DNA of 51,684 nt from Pseudomonadota bacterium (GTDB taxonomy: Bacteria > Pseudomonadota > Gammaproteobacteria > Steroidobacterales > Steroidobacteraceae), in NCBI GenBank assembly GCA_963205255.1, contig CAUJIK010000014.1, positions 1-51,684 on the forward strand, written 5' to 3'. The position numbers were made by a program, and so were the translations under genes. Below, one piece after another: positions 9,822-17,730 of this stretch (within the stretch, counting starts at the first letter, position 1; each line of letters begins with the position of its first letter). Below the pieces are notes generated by a model. It was not told where the DNA came from and did not search any database. It worked only from the letters and a program-made list of their open reading frames with translations.

Positions 9822-10673
9822 CTATCTGTTCTTGTTTTCGCTATTGGGATAGACGACCGGAAAATCCTCATCCGAAAGGAGCGAGCCACTGGCGGCCGTC
9901 ACATGCCGGAACGGCGGCGATGTCTTGATGTCTTCACGCCGCACGAACCGGGCGCCGTCCCCGACGAGGCGCAGCGAAAACGCCCGTCTCTGCCGCGTCG
10001 CGCTGCGATTCGGCGGAGCACCGTGCAGCGTCCGGTAGTCGAAGGCCACTGCATCGCCGGGATAAACGTGCCAGCCGCAAATGTCGTAGGCATCGCGGTT
10101 GCCATTGATGTCCGGGATGTCTTCCAGGCCATCGTTCGGGTTCAGCGCCTCACCGTTGAATCTCTGCGGCCGGTAGAACTTGCCCCACAGATGCGACCCG
10201 CCGATGAATTCAATGGCGGTATCGCGGGGAACCTCATCCAGCGGAATCCAGAGGCTGACGGTTTTGGGCCCTTCGACGCAGTAATAAGGCTGATCCTGGT
10301 GCCAGGGCGTCGCGACATCGGTTGCCGCTTCCTTCACGAGAACATGCTCATGAAAGAGTCTGACCCTTTCGGAGTTCATGAGCTGCGAGGCAACCTCGCC
10401 CGCGGGCGAATTGAAAATGAACTCGCGGTACTCAGGGATTCTCTCCCAGTTGCAGTAGTCGCTGAGGAAACGCCCCGCCCCCTGCTTGCCGGTGTAGGTG
10501 TGCCCGTCGGAGCTGGGGTGGTCGACATTGTACGTCACTCCGCGACGCAAGAGATCAATCCACTCCTTGAATGCTCCCCGGACCACCGTTGCCCCGGTGG
10601 CATTGAATTCCTCTATCACGGCCGGGTCCACCCGGAAGGATGGTGCTGACGCCGCCGCAGGTTGCACGTTCAT
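9822..10673 (-). CDS. Phytanoyl-CoA dioxygenase (PhyH) family protein
   Basis: Fe(II)/2-oxoglutarate-dependent hydroxylase family, 283 residues. The iron-binding residues are visible as H125 and D127 in TPWHQDQPYY and H217 in YRTLHGAPPN, and an Arg in RQRRAFSLRL near 229-230 fits 2-oxoglutarate binding. The ATG at 10673 is chosen because GGGAGG lies five bases before it; an in-frame ATG at 10712 has no such site. It heads a two-gene unit with the MHS transporter and is divergent from a LysR gene. The family covers very diverse substrates (ectoine, phosphonates, secondary metabolites), so the compound is unknown. Confidence 0.87.
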   Translation of the reverse strand: MNVQPAAASAPSFRVDPAVIEEFNATGATVVRGAFKEWIDLLRRGVTYNVDHPSSDGHTYTGKQGAGRFLSDYCNWERIPEYREFIFNSPAGEVASQLMNSERVRLFHEHVLVKEAATDVATPWHQDQPYYCVEGPKTVSLWIPLDEVPRDTAIEFIGGSHLWGKFYRPQRFNGEALNPNDGLEDIPDINGNRDAYDICGWHVYPGDAVAFDYRTLHGAPPNRSATRQRRAFSLRLVGDGARFVRREDIKTSPPFRHVTAASGSLLSDEDFPVVYPNSENKNR

Positions 10674-10711
10674 TCGAACCTCCCAAGTAGGGCCCAATCC
10701 CGTGGACATCA

Positions 10712-10732
10712 TTGACAGGCGCCAGCCATCAA
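10712..10732. promoter_or_regulatory. Candidate LysR-type operator in the divergent region
   Basis: TTGA at 10712-10715 and TCAA at 10729-10732 form the ends of an interrupted dyad in the 73-base gap between the dioxygenase and LysR genes. It fits the loose T-N11-A architecture recognised by LysR proteins. The arms are short, so this is tentative. Confidence 0.35.
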
Positions 10733-10746
10733 GGAAAATAATATCT

Positions 10747-11667
10747 ATGGATACTTTGAATCAGAATTTCAGATATATCTCCCTGAGGCAGGCCACCTAT
10801 GTCCTTGCGGCAGCGGAGGAAGGCAATGTAACGAAAGCGGCGCAGAAACTGAGCATTTCCCAGCCCGCGATTTCAGCCGCCATCGCGGCGCTCGAAAAAC
10901 ACTACGGCCAGAACATCTTCATACGGCGGCCAGGAGAGGGAATGACCCTCACCTCCTTCGGCACCGCCGTCATCAAGGAGGCCAAGAGCCTTTGCGACCA
11001 GGCGGAGCGACTGGCCTCGCTTGCAAGCCCTGATGCAGAAATCTCCGGCGAAGTGTCCATCTGCTGCTTTGACGTGCTGGCGCCTTACATACTTCCGCGC
11101 CTGTTGCGCAGATTCGCCAAACACCTTCCTCAAGTAAGCATCAGGTACACGGAGTCTGATCTGGAGGGAGTGAACGAACATCTGCGCCGGGGAACATCAG
11201 ACCTGGTCATCACCTACGATCTGGACCTGGAATACGGGCTGTACAAGGAAGTCATGTACCATCTGCGCCCGCAAGTGATCTGCTCCGAGAAAAGCAGCTT
11301 TGCGCGCCGCAAAGTCCTTCGACTGAAGGAGCTCCACAATCAGCGGCTCATTCTGCTCGACCAGACTCTCAGCGCCCAGTATGTGCTGGGGCTGCTGAAG
11401 GCACACAAGGCGGAGCCCGTTGTCGCGGCACGCGTCAAGGGTTTCGAATTCCTGCGGGCGCTGGTGGCCAACGACTTCGGTGTCGCGATTCTGCATACGC
11501 TTCCCAGATCCAGCGTGTCGTACGACGGTCGCAGAATCATCTCGATTCCAATCGCGGACAAACTGATCGAGCATCGCGTGGTGCTGGCGGGCCTGGAGCA
11601 ACGCCACTACCGCCCGGTGATCGAGGCAACACGAAAGCAGATCATCGACGAATTTGCGGCCTCGTAG
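10747..11667 (+). CDS. LysR-family transcriptional regulator
   Basis: The 306-residue protein starts MDTLNQNFRYISLRQATYVL. The N-terminal helix-turn-helix (about 10-70) contains GNVTKAAQKLSISQPAISAAIAALE in two adjoining pieces, followed by a linker helix and a periplasmic-binding-like effector domain. This effector domain has ISGEVSICCFDVLAPYILPR near 98-117. ATG at 10747 follows an A-rich stretch; the open frame upstream is antisense to the dioxygenase gene. Divergent placement next to the dioxygenase-transporter pair makes it their probable regulator, with the pathway compound as co-inducer. Confidence 0.92.
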   Translation: MDTLNQNFRYISLRQATYVLAAAEEGNVTKAAQKLSISQPAISAAIAALEKHYGQNIFIRRPGEGMTLTSFGTAVIKEAKSLCDQAERLASLASPDAEISGEVSICCFDVLAPYILPRLLRRFAKHLPQVSIRYTESDLEGVNEHLRRGTSDLVITYDLDLEYGLYKEVMYHLRPQVICSEKSSFARRKVLRLKELHNQRLILLDQTLSAQYVLGLLKAHKAEPVVAARVKGFEFLRALVANDFGVAILHTLPRSSVSYDGRRIISIPIADKLIEHRVVLAGLEQRHYRPVIEATRKQIIDEFAAS

Positions 11668-11676
11668 CGACTCTCT

Positions 11677-11694
11677 TGTAGGAAGCAGGCTACA
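11677..11694 (+). terminator. Possible hairpin after the LysR gene
   Basis: TGTAG-N8-CTACA starts ten bases after the LysR stop; two further pairs, one a wobble, extend it. There is no T tract. A weak terminator candidate. Confidence 0.3.
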
Positions 11695-11793
11695 GGCGCG
11701 GGGCGTCGCTCACCGATACCGCTCGCGGCCCGGAGAGTTCTCAATGGTGGCGTGCGAAGCATGACGCTTCTTCAAACCCCAAGGAGATTTCCA

Positions 11794-12096
11794 ATGAAGA
11801 CATACAAAGCGCTCGCCGGCGTCCTCATCGCCGGCCTGCTGGCCGGTCCGGTCATCGCGGCGGACTCCGCCGGCACCGTCGTGAAGGATTCCGCGGTAAC
11901 CGTCGCCATCAAGGCCAAACTGGCCGCGGAGAACATCAGCAGCCTCGCCAACATCCATGTGGACACGGACAAGGACGGCGTCGTGAAACTGAGCGGAACC
12001 GTGGACTCCAGGGCGCAGGCCGATCGGGCGGTGGAGATTGCCAGGGCCACCGACAATGTCCGCTCGGTACACAGCGATCTACTCGTCAAGCCCTGA
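11794..12096 (+). CDS. Periplasmic BON-domain protein
   Basis: The 100-residue protein has a signal peptide (MKTYKALAGVLIAGLLAG, cleaved near IAA-D at 22-23) and one BON domain. The domain carries the pattern VTVAIKAKLAAE, IHVDTDKDGVVKLSGTVDS and ARATDNVRSVHSDLLVK. BON domains are associated with envelope and phospholipid interactions and osmotic stress, as in OsmY. AAGGAG lies seven bases upstream of ATG 11794, which decides this start over an ATG at 11752. It lies 14 bases upstream of a PRC-barrel gene, probably in one stress-related unit. Confidence 0.88.
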   Translation: MKTYKALAGVLIAGLLAGPVIAADSAGTVVKDSAVTVAIKAKLAAENISSLANIHVDTDKDGVVKLSGTVDSRAQADRAVEIARATDNVRSVHSDLLVKP

Positions 12097-12110
12097 GCAG
12101 GAGAACAGCG

Positions 12111-12476
12111 ATGCCAACACCCAGCGGACACACCAGGGTCATTGCCGCCACCAAGGTCATCGGCACAGCCGTCAAGGACCCATCAGGCCAGACCCTCGGG
12201 CACATCAAGGATGTGATGCTGGACAAGATGTCCAACCAGATCCTGTTCAGCGTCATTGGATTCGGCGGATTCCTGAACATGGGCGAGAAGTACCACGCGG
12301 TGCCCTGGAGCGCTCTGGACTATCGGCCGGAAGACGGCAGCTACGTCGTGGCGCTGACCGAGGAGCAGCTGCGCAATGCGCCGGCCGACTCCATCGACGC
12401 CCTGACCAGCGGCGATGGAGAGGCGATCTTCAATCGCGTGAATGACTACTACGGAAAGATGCCGGGAGCGCACTGA
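12111..12476 (+). CDS. PRC-barrel domain protein
   Basis: The 121-residue soluble protein has one PRC-barrel domain: VIAATKVIGTAVKDPSGQTL, IKDVMLDKMSNQILFSVIGF and EKYHAVPWSALDY. Family members bind proteins or RNA or sense envelope state. GGAG sits before ATG 12111. It follows the BON gene after 14 bases; BON plus PRC-barrel pairs are common in stress loci of proteobacteria. No catalytic residues are expected. Confidence 0.85.
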   Translation: MPTPSGHTRVIAATKVIGTAVKDPSGQTLGHIKDVMLDKMSNQILFSVIGFGGFLNMGEKYHAVPWSALDYRPEDGSYVVALTEEQLRNAPADSIDALTSGDGEAIFNRVNDYYGKMPGAH

Positions 12477-12496
12477 ATCGCGCCATCATTGTCCGC

Positions 12497-12528
12497 GGCA
12501 TCGCGCCCACCCCGGCGGGGGCGATGCC
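12497..12528. terminator. Strong bidirectional hairpin
   Basis: GGCATCGC at 12497-12504 pairs perfectly with GCGATGCC at 12521-12528, and the inner CCC/GGG can extend the stem. It lies between the convergent PRC-barrel and Rrf2 genes and likely ends both transcripts, though no clear T run follows. Confidence 0.6.
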
Positions 12529-12540
12529 GGCGGCGCGTCG

Positions 12541-12999
12541 TCAGCGTGACACCAGTGGCACGATGTGCCGCCCGCGCACCTTGACGAGAACGGGCACCTC
12601 GCTGCCGGGCAGCAGATCCGCCAGCGTGTAGCCCTCGAGGTACGCCATGAAGCTGCGCAAAGCCCCCCCCAGCAGGTGGGCCAGCCGGCAATTGCCCGTC
12701 AGGATGCAGCGGTTGCTTTCGGAGAAACACTCCACGACCGCGAAATCCGGTTCGATGCTGTGCACGACCTTGCCCAGATTGATGTCGCGCGGCGCATGGG
12801 CCAGGCGCATGCCGCCGCCCTTGCCACGCACGGTCTCGATCCACCCGGCCTGCCCGAGCTGATGCGTCACCTTCATCAGGTGCGATTTGGAAATGCCGTG
12901 CTCCTGCGCCACTTCAGCGATGGTGCACAACCGATCCGGATGCTGCGCCACATGCATCAGCAGGCGCAACGCATAGTCGGTCATCAAAGTCAGACGCAA
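12541..12999 (-). CDS. Rrf2-family regulator, NsrR-like (nitric-oxide/Fe-S sensor)
   Basis: The 152-residue winged-helix regulator begins MRLTLMTDYALRLLMHVAQ and matches Rrf2 proteins throughout: ISKSHLMKVTHQLGQAGWIE is the recognition region, VRGKGGGMRLA the wing. Three cysteines, C91, C98 and C104 (ECFSESNRC and TGNCRL), sit where NsrR and IscR ligate an Fe-S cluster; the ESNRC spacing fits NsrR better than IscR. The start is TTG at 12999, preceded by GAGGGG seven bases upstream; the next ATG (12984) would remove the conserved MRLT segment. No iscS or denitrification gene is near. It is divergent from a CynX-like transporter with overlapping -10 boxes. Confidence 0.87.
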   Translation of the reverse strand: MRLTLMTDYALRLLMHVAQHPDRLCTIAEVAQEHGISKSHLMKVTHQLGQAGWIETVRGKGGGMRLAHAPRDINLGKVVHSIEPDFAVVECFSESNRCILTGNCRLAHLLGGALRSFMAYLEGYTLADLLPGSEVPVLVKVRGRHIVPLVSR

Positions 13000-13038
13000 G
13001 GCCAGGCCCCTCTGTCCGCAGACAGGATGTTCGGACTG

Positions 13039-13044
13039 TATAGT
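13039..13044. promoter_or_regulatory. -10-like element shared by divergent promoters
   Basis: TATAGT at 13039-13044 is a plus-strand -10 candidate for the CynX-like gene, and the same bases with their flank read TACTATACA on the minus strand for the NsrR-like gene. Convincing -35 boxes are not seen, which is common for activator- or repressor-controlled promoters. Confidence 0.35.
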
Positions 13045-13091
13045 ACGGGGACTCCTGTCGCCCGCATGTGGTATTGCCCAACAATTATTGC

Positions 13092-14258
13092 ATGCCTGCC
13101 CTCCCTCCCTCACTTCGCCGCTCACTGGGTTTTCTGGTGGCGCTTCTGCTGGTTGCAGCCAATCTGCGCCCTTCGCTCACGGGCGTGGGGCCGCTGCTGT
13201 TGCAGATCCAGCAACAGCTGTCACTGTCAGCCACCGCCGCGGGCCTGCTCAACAGCCTGCCGCTGCTGATGTTTGCCGCCGCGGCGCCGTTGGCCGGGTT
13301 TGCCGGCCGCCATGGAGCCGAACGCCTGACGCTGGCGGCGCTGATCACGCTCGGCGCCGGCATCCTGCTGCGCTCCCAGGGCAGCAGGGAAGCACTGTTC
13401 GCCGGAACCATCGTGCTGGCCTCGGGAATCGCAGTGGCCAACGTCCTGATCCCCATCCTCATCAAGCAGCATTTCCCCGACGACATCCCCTTCGTCACCA
13501 CCGCGTACGCCACGGTGCTGGGCGGCTTCGCCGCGCTGGCCTCGGGAGTGTCGGTGCCGCTCGCCGATGTGCTGCCAGGAGGGTGGCGCGGGTCCCTGGG
13601 CTGCTGGGCAGCGCTGGCGCTGCTGGCAATGATGTTGTGGCTGCCGCATCTGCGCCCCGCCGGAAACGCCGCACCACCGACGCACAAGACACGGCGCGTA
13701 TGGCGCACCCGTCTCGGCTGGCAGATCACCGCATTCATGGGGCTGCAATCGGCCACCTTCTTCACCGTCGTCACCTGGTTCCCGGCTGTCCTTGCAGAGG
13801 GTGGCTTCTCACCCGCGGCAGCCGGCTGGCTGCTCACCCTGTACCAGTTGGTGGGCATCGTGGCGGGTATGGCGATTCCAGCGCTGATCAGGCGCCTGCC
13901 GGACCAGCGCATGCTGGCACTGATCACCTCGCTGTTTGCCGCGCTGGGCAACCTCGGCCTGATGCTGGCGCCTTCGGCTGCGGTGCTGTGGATCGCCGTG
14001 CTGGGCCTGGGCACCGGCCCCTGCCTGATACTGGCGCTGTCGTTCGTGGGGTTGCGTGCCTCGAATCCACAGACGGCGGCGGCACTGTCGCTGATGGTCC
14101 AGGGCCTGGGCTACCTGCTCGCGGCGCTTGGCCCCGTGCTGTTCGGATTCATGCACGACAGCAGCGGCGGCTGGTCGCTGGTGCTGGCCGGCCTGGCACT
14201 GCTGGGATTGATCCAGGGTTTGTGCGGCTACCAGGCCGGGCGCCTGCAGAAGATCTGA
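13092..14258 (+). CDS. MFS transporter, CynX/NimT type
   Basis: The 388-residue membrane protein has about 12 hydrophobic segments. The family mark LLLVAANLRPSLTGVGPLL lies near residues 14-32, close to the NLRPxxTxVGPLL signature of CynX/NimT transporters, named after cyanate and 2-nitroimidazole efflux. ATG 13092 starts MPALPPSLRRSLGF; there is no obvious ribosome-binding site. Its substrate is unknown. Divergence from the NsrR-like regulator suggests possible co-control. Confidence 0.85.
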   Translation: MPALPPSLRRSLGFLVALLLVAANLRPSLTGVGPLLLQIQQQLSLSATAAGLLNSLPLLMFAAAAPLAGFAGRHGAERLTLAALITLGAGILLRSQGSREALFAGTIVLASGIAVANVLIPILIKQHFPDDIPFVTTAYATVLGGFAALASGVSVPLADVLPGGWRGSLGCWAALALLAMMLWLPHLRPAGNAAPPTHKTRRVWRTRLGWQITAFMGLQSATFFTVVTWFPAVLAEGGFSPAAAGWLLTLYQLVGIVAGMAIPALIRRLPDQRMLALITSLFAALGNLGLMLAPSAAVLWIAVLGLGTGPCLILALSFVGLRASNPQTAAALSLMVQGLGYLLAALGPVLFGFMHDSSGGWSLVLAGLALLGLIQGLCGYQAGRLQKI

Positions 14259-14273
14259 GGCAAGACGCCGCCC

Positions 14274-15335
14274 CTACCAGCTCAGCTCCATCTGCCCATC
14301 GGAGCGCGGCGCGACCGGTGGACGAAACCGGCTGGCATCCAGCCGCGGCTCGCGGTCGCTGGCGAGCCCATACCGGCGGCAGGCCAGATGGAAACGGTCG
14401 CGCAGCAACTGCGCCCAGGCGCCCTGCCCCTTCATGCGTTGGCCAAAAGCCGGATCATTGTCGCGACCACCGCGCGCCGACCGCAGCAACGACATCACAT
14501 GCGCCGCCCGCTCCGGCATGTGCGTCTGCAGCCACTCGCGGAACAACTCCGCGACTTCCAGTGGCAGGCGCAGCAGGGTACAGGCGGCGCGCGTGGCGCC
14601 AGCCTCCGCGGAGCGCCGCAGAATCTCTTCCAGCTCCGAATCGTTGACGGCCGGAATCATCGGCGCGGCGATGACGCCGACGGGAACGCCGGCAGCCACA
14701 AGCTCGCGCATCACCTGCAGGCGCGCCGCCGAAGCCGCCGAGCGCGGCTCCAGCCGGCGCTTGAGATCGGCATCGAAGGTGGTGATGCTCAGGCACACCA
14801 TCGCGAGCCCGGCCCGGCCCATGGGACCCAGAAGGTCCAGGTCGCGCAGCACCAGTGTGCTGCGCGTGGTGATGGCGACGGGATGCTGGGTCTCGGACAG
14901 CACTTGGAGCAGCGAGCGCGTGATGCGCAATTCGCGTTCCACCGGCTGGTAGGGATCGGTGTTGGCGCCCAGCATGATGTGGCGGCAGCGGTAGCCGGGA
15001 CGCGCCAGCTCCGCGCGCAGCAACCGCGCGGCATCGGGCTTTACGACCAGCCGGGTCTCGAAATCAAGACCGGGGGAGAGATCCAGAAACGCATGCGTCG
15101 GGCGGGCATAGCAGAACACGCAGCCATGCTCGCAACCCCGAAAGGGATTGATCGACTGCTCGAAAGGAATATCGGGTGAATCATTGCGCGAGATGACATT
15201 GCGGCTGGCATCCACCCGCAGTTCCGTGAGCACGCGCTCGGGAGGCGCCTCCTGGTACCAGCCATCGTCCACCGCCTCGCCATGGGTAGGGGCGAAGCGG
15301 TTGGCCGGATTGGAAAGCGCGCCCCTGCCTTTCAT
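14274..15335 (-). CDS. PA0069-family radical SAM protein (spore-photoproduct-lyase-like)
   Basis: The 353-residue protein has the radical SAM cluster motif C68-x3-C72-x2-C75 inside GCEHGCVFCYARPTH. Conserved neighbours are SRNDSPDIPFEQSINPFRG, LGANTDPYQP and ITTRSTLVLRDLDLL. The family is related to SplB, which reverses a UV photoproduct, but its reaction is not established. The frame stays open upstream to 16043, but only as a shadow of the DUF4126 gene. ATG 15335 gives the usual N-terminus MKGRGALSNPANRF. A perfect LexA box ends seven bases upstream of this ATG, marking the gene as part of the SOS response. There is no ribosome-binding site before the ATG. Confidence 0.9.
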   Translation of the reverse strand: MKGRGALSNPANRFAPTHGEAVDDGWYQEAPPERVLTELRVDASRNVISRNDSPDIPFEQSINPFRGCEHGCVFCYARPTHAFLDLSPGLDFETRLVVKPDAARLLRAELARPGYRCRHIMLGANTDPYQPVERELRITRSLLQVLSETQHPVAITTRSTLVLRDLDLLGPMGRAGLAMVCLSITTFDADLKRRLEPRSAASAARLQVMRELVAAGVPVGVIAAPMIPAVNDSELEEILRRSAEAGATRAACTLLRLPLEVAELFREWLQTHMPERAAHVMSLLRSARGGRDNDPAFGQRMKGQGAWAQLLRDRFHLACRRYGLASDREPRLDASRFRPPVAPRSDGQMELSW

Positions 15336-15338
15336 CTG

Positions 15339-15362
15339 GTAACTGTATATCCATACAGTTAC
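15339..15362 (-). promoter_or_regulatory. LexA (SOS) box
   Basis: A 24-base near-perfect palindrome with core CTGT (15343-15346), N8, ACAG (15355-15358) matches the gammaproteobacterial LexA consensus CTGTATATATATACAG at all eight defined positions. Outer GTAA/TTAC extend the symmetry. It overlaps the probable -10 region of the radical SAM gene. Confidence 0.88.
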
Positions 15363-15370
15363 CATCACAA

Positions 15371-15940
15371 CTACCGCGACTGACGCAGCAACCGGCGCAC
15401 GAGCCGGTAGAGCAGCAGCGCCACGACCACCACCGCCGCCACGGCCAGCAACGGCATCAGGATGGCCAGCACCGACAGCAGCAGCGCACCGCCCCACTCT
15501 CCTGTGGCCACCGCCGGATTGGCGAGGCCGCCGGTGGTGAGCGTGGACTTGGCGCGCAGCAGCGAAGTCAGCCCCTGCATCATGCCGGCAGCGCCTCCGC
15601 CCGCAACCACCGCCGCCGACCACTGCACCCAGGGCGGCAACTGCGCCAGCGGCGCCGCGACCATCAGTGTGCCGGCCATCAGCGCCAGAGGCGCCGCGAT
15701 GGTATCGAGCAGATTGTCGAGCCCGGGAATGTAGTACGCAGCCAGTTCGGCAACGGCAGCAATGCCGAGCATGGTGATGGCGGGCAGGCTCGCCAGCCAC
15801 TCGAAACTGGGCGCCAGTGGCACCACCCCGTAATGCGCCGCCACCGCCAGCACCAGCAGCGGCAGGAACACACGCAGGCCCGCCGCGGCGGCAAGACCGA
15901 TTCCCAACGCCAGGGCCAGCAGGATCTGCATCGTCGTCAT
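15371..15940 (-). CDS. DUF4126-family membrane protein
   Basis: The 189-residue protein is very hydrophobic, with about five or six membrane segments. Features of DUF4126 are GLAAAAGLRVFLPLLVLAVA near the N-terminus, EWLASLPAITMLGIAAVAEL, AYYIPGLDNLLDTIAAPLAL and the C-terminal half GGLANPAVATGEWGGALLLS. Function unknown. ATG 15940 (MTTMQILLALALG) is chosen over an upstream ATG at 15979 because the family begins with this hydrophobic stretch. It is divergent from hemF and lies upstream of the radical SAM gene, separated from it by the LexA box. Confidence 0.82.
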   Translation of the reverse strand: MTTMQILLALALGIGLAAAAGLRVFLPLLVLAVAAHYGVVPLAPSFEWLASLPAITMLGIAAVAELAAYYIPGLDNLLDTIAAPLALMAGTLMVAAPLAQLPPWVQWSAAVVAGGGAAGMMQGLTSLLRAKSTLTTGGLANPAVATGEWGGALLLSVLAILMPLLAVAAVVVVALLLYRLVRRLLRQSR

Positions 15941-15999
15941 GACCGCAAAGATACCGCGTGCCGCACACAGCCGTGACAATCAGCGCATTCAGGCCACCG

Positions 16000-16005
16000 T
16001 AAAAT
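16000..16005 (+). promoter_or_regulatory. -10 box abutting the hemF start (possible leaderless mRNA)
   Basis: TAAAAT at 16000-16005 is followed by six bases and then the hemF ATG. Transcription would begin at or next to the start codon, and no ribosome-binding site is present. A good -35 is not visible. Confidence 0.45.
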
Positions 16006-16011
16006 CGCCCC

Positions 16012-16953
16012 ATGAACACGCCATCCACCGACACGCGAATCACGGCCGTCCACGACTACCTCACCGGGCTGCAGGACCGCCTCTGCAACAGCTTCGGCGG
16101 CGCGCACATGGGCGGCGAGTTCCTGCGCGACCGGTGGGAGCGCCCCGAGGCCCAGGGCAAGCTGCGCGGCGGCGGCATCACGGCCGTGCAGGAAGGCGGC
16201 GAAGTGTTCGAGCGTGCCGGCGTGGCGTTCTCGCACGTGCGCGGAGCGCAGCTTCCTCCCTCGGCCACCGCGCGCAACCCGCAGCTGGCCGGCCGCGAAT
16301 TCCTCGCCATGGGCGTCTCGGTGGTGATGCATCCGCGCAATCCGCATGCGCCCACCAGCCACGCCAATGTGCGCTTCTTCAGCGCCGGCGACATCTGGTG
16401 GTTCGGCGGCGGCTTCGATCTCACGCCATACATCCCCTACGAGGAGGACGCGGTGGCGTGGCACCGCGCCGCGCGCGATGCCTGCGATGCGGTCTCGCCC
16501 GCGATCTATCCGCTGGCGCGCGAGCACTGCGATGAGTATTTCTACCTCAAGCATCGCGGCGAGGCACGCGGCATCGGCGGCATCTTCTACGATGATGTGA
16601 ACGAGACGACGCCGGGCATGCCGCTGAGCTGGGAACAGGGCTTCGAGCTGATGCGGCGCGTGGGCAATGCCTATCACGACGCCTACAGGGAAGTGATCGA
16701 GCGCCGGCGCCACATCCCGTGGACCGAGCGCGAGCGCCGCTACCAGCTCTACCGGCGCGGCCGCTACGTGGAGTTCAACCTGGTGTTCGACCGCGGCACC
16801 CTGTTCGGCCTGCAAAGCGGCGGCCGCACCGAGGCCATCCTGATGTCGATGCCGGCCGAGGCCCACTGGGCCTATCGCAGCCCCGACGAGGAGATGGACG
16901 CGAAGCTGTTGCCCTATCTCACCACGCTGCGCGGGAAAGACTGGCTGGGCTAG
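16012..16953 (+). CDS. hemF: Coproporphyrinogen III oxidase, oxygen-dependent
   Basis: Catalyses oxidative decarboxylation of coproporphyrinogen III to protoporphyrinogen IX in haem synthesis. The 313 residues fit the family (E. coli 299). Signatures: [49 protein letters not shown] and the C-terminal [20 protein letters not shown]. The start [17 protein letters not shown] has no ribosome-binding site but a -10 box six bases upstream. The next gene on the same strand encodes an unknown protein. Presence of HemF rather than only HemN implies an aerobic or facultative organism. Confidence 0.97.
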   Translation: MNTPSTDTRITAVHDYLTGLQDRLCNSFGGAHMGGEFLRDRWERPEAQGKLRGGGITAVQEGGEVFERAGVAFSHVRGAQLPPSATARNPQLAGREFLAMGVSVVMHPRNPHAPTSHANVRFFSAGDIWWFGGGFDLTPYIPYEEDAVAWHRAARDACDAVSPAIYPLAREHCDEYFYLKHRGEARGIGGIFYDDVNETTPGMPLSWEQGFELMRRVGNAYHDAYREVIERRRHIPWTERERRYQLYRRGRYVEFNLVFDRGTLFGLQSGGRTEAILMSMPAEAHWAYRSPDEEMDAKLLPYLTTLRGKDWLG

Positions 16954-17030
16954 CACTTTGTCGGCAGATGCCGACGGAGCGAAACCCGGGAGCATGCCCT
17001 GCATACTGCACGCTCGATCCCGGAGGTGCA

Positions 17031-17720
17031 GTGGCCACAGTCGCCGTCAAGTTCGAGCGACTCATGCACGAGTCAGAGTCCATTCTCCAGTCTGTCGCGA
17101 GGCAGGGGCATCCAGCCCTGCAAGTCGTGGCCGAGCGCATCCTCGGAGATGCGAAATCGTGGAGCACCTGGGAAGTCGAGCACGCAGGTCTCATGCGTCG
17201 CGTCGCGAGCGCTTCACGCCTCGAACAGCAGATCGCCAAACTGAAGGACGTCTCCTTCGGCCTGATCCACCGCCGCGCGCTGTTCGAATACCTGCGGGAT
17301 CGATCACTGCGCGGTGAAGCGCGACGCCAGATCATCAACCACTTCCACGCCTCGCGCTCCTACAGCCGCGCGATCATCTCCGAGCACAATGAATACGTGC
17401 GCGCCTCAGGCAGCTACCTGTGTTCGGCCCATGTCGGCGTCATCGTCATGATGGATGGCGTGTTCGACGCGCCGCTGGCGCGCTACGAAGAGCTGTACCG
17501 CGACTACTTCCGCGTGTTCTGCGACACCACGCTCGGCACCGTCACCGGTGATGACACCCTCGGCGCACAGCATGCCGTGCTGCCGCTGCTCAAACACCAG
17601 CTCGCCGAGCACCGCAAACTGATGCTCGCGATGCCGCGCACCATTCCGGATCTGGACTACGAGTTGCGCCTGCGCCGCCCCACCGGCGACACCGTGCGCA
17701 TGAAGCGACCGCCCAGGTAG
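17031..17720 (+). CDS. Protein of unknown function (229 residues)
   Basis: I do not recognise this protein. The GTG start at 17031 is supported by GGAGG four bases upstream; the open frame before it is a hemF shadow. It has no signal peptide or membrane segment, is rich in charged residues and predicted helix, and has a His/Arg-rich middle (LIHRRALFEYL, INHFHASRSYSRAIISEHN). Cysteines are at YLCSAHVGV and RVFCDTTLG. It follows hemF by 77 bases on the same strand. Codon use is like its neighbours, so it is probably a real gene, but no role can be given. Confidence 0.72.
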   Translation: MATVAVKFERLMHESESILQSVARQGHPALQVVAERILGDAKSWSTWEVEHAGLMRRVASASRLEQQIAKLKDVSFGLIHRRALFEYLRDRSLRGEARRQIINHFHASRSYSRAIISEHNEYVRASGSYLCSAHVGVIVMMDGVFDAPLARYEELYRDYFRVFCDTTLGTVTGDDTLGAQHAVLPLLKHQLAEHRKLMLAMPRTIPDLDYELRLRRPTGDTVRMKRPPR

Positions 17721-17730
17721 CTGCGCTGTC

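Noticed and set aside
14274-16043. A 589-codon version of the radical SAM gene
   Set aside because: The extra 236 codons run through the LexA box and the DUF4126 gene in a different frame; the family N-terminus is at 15335.
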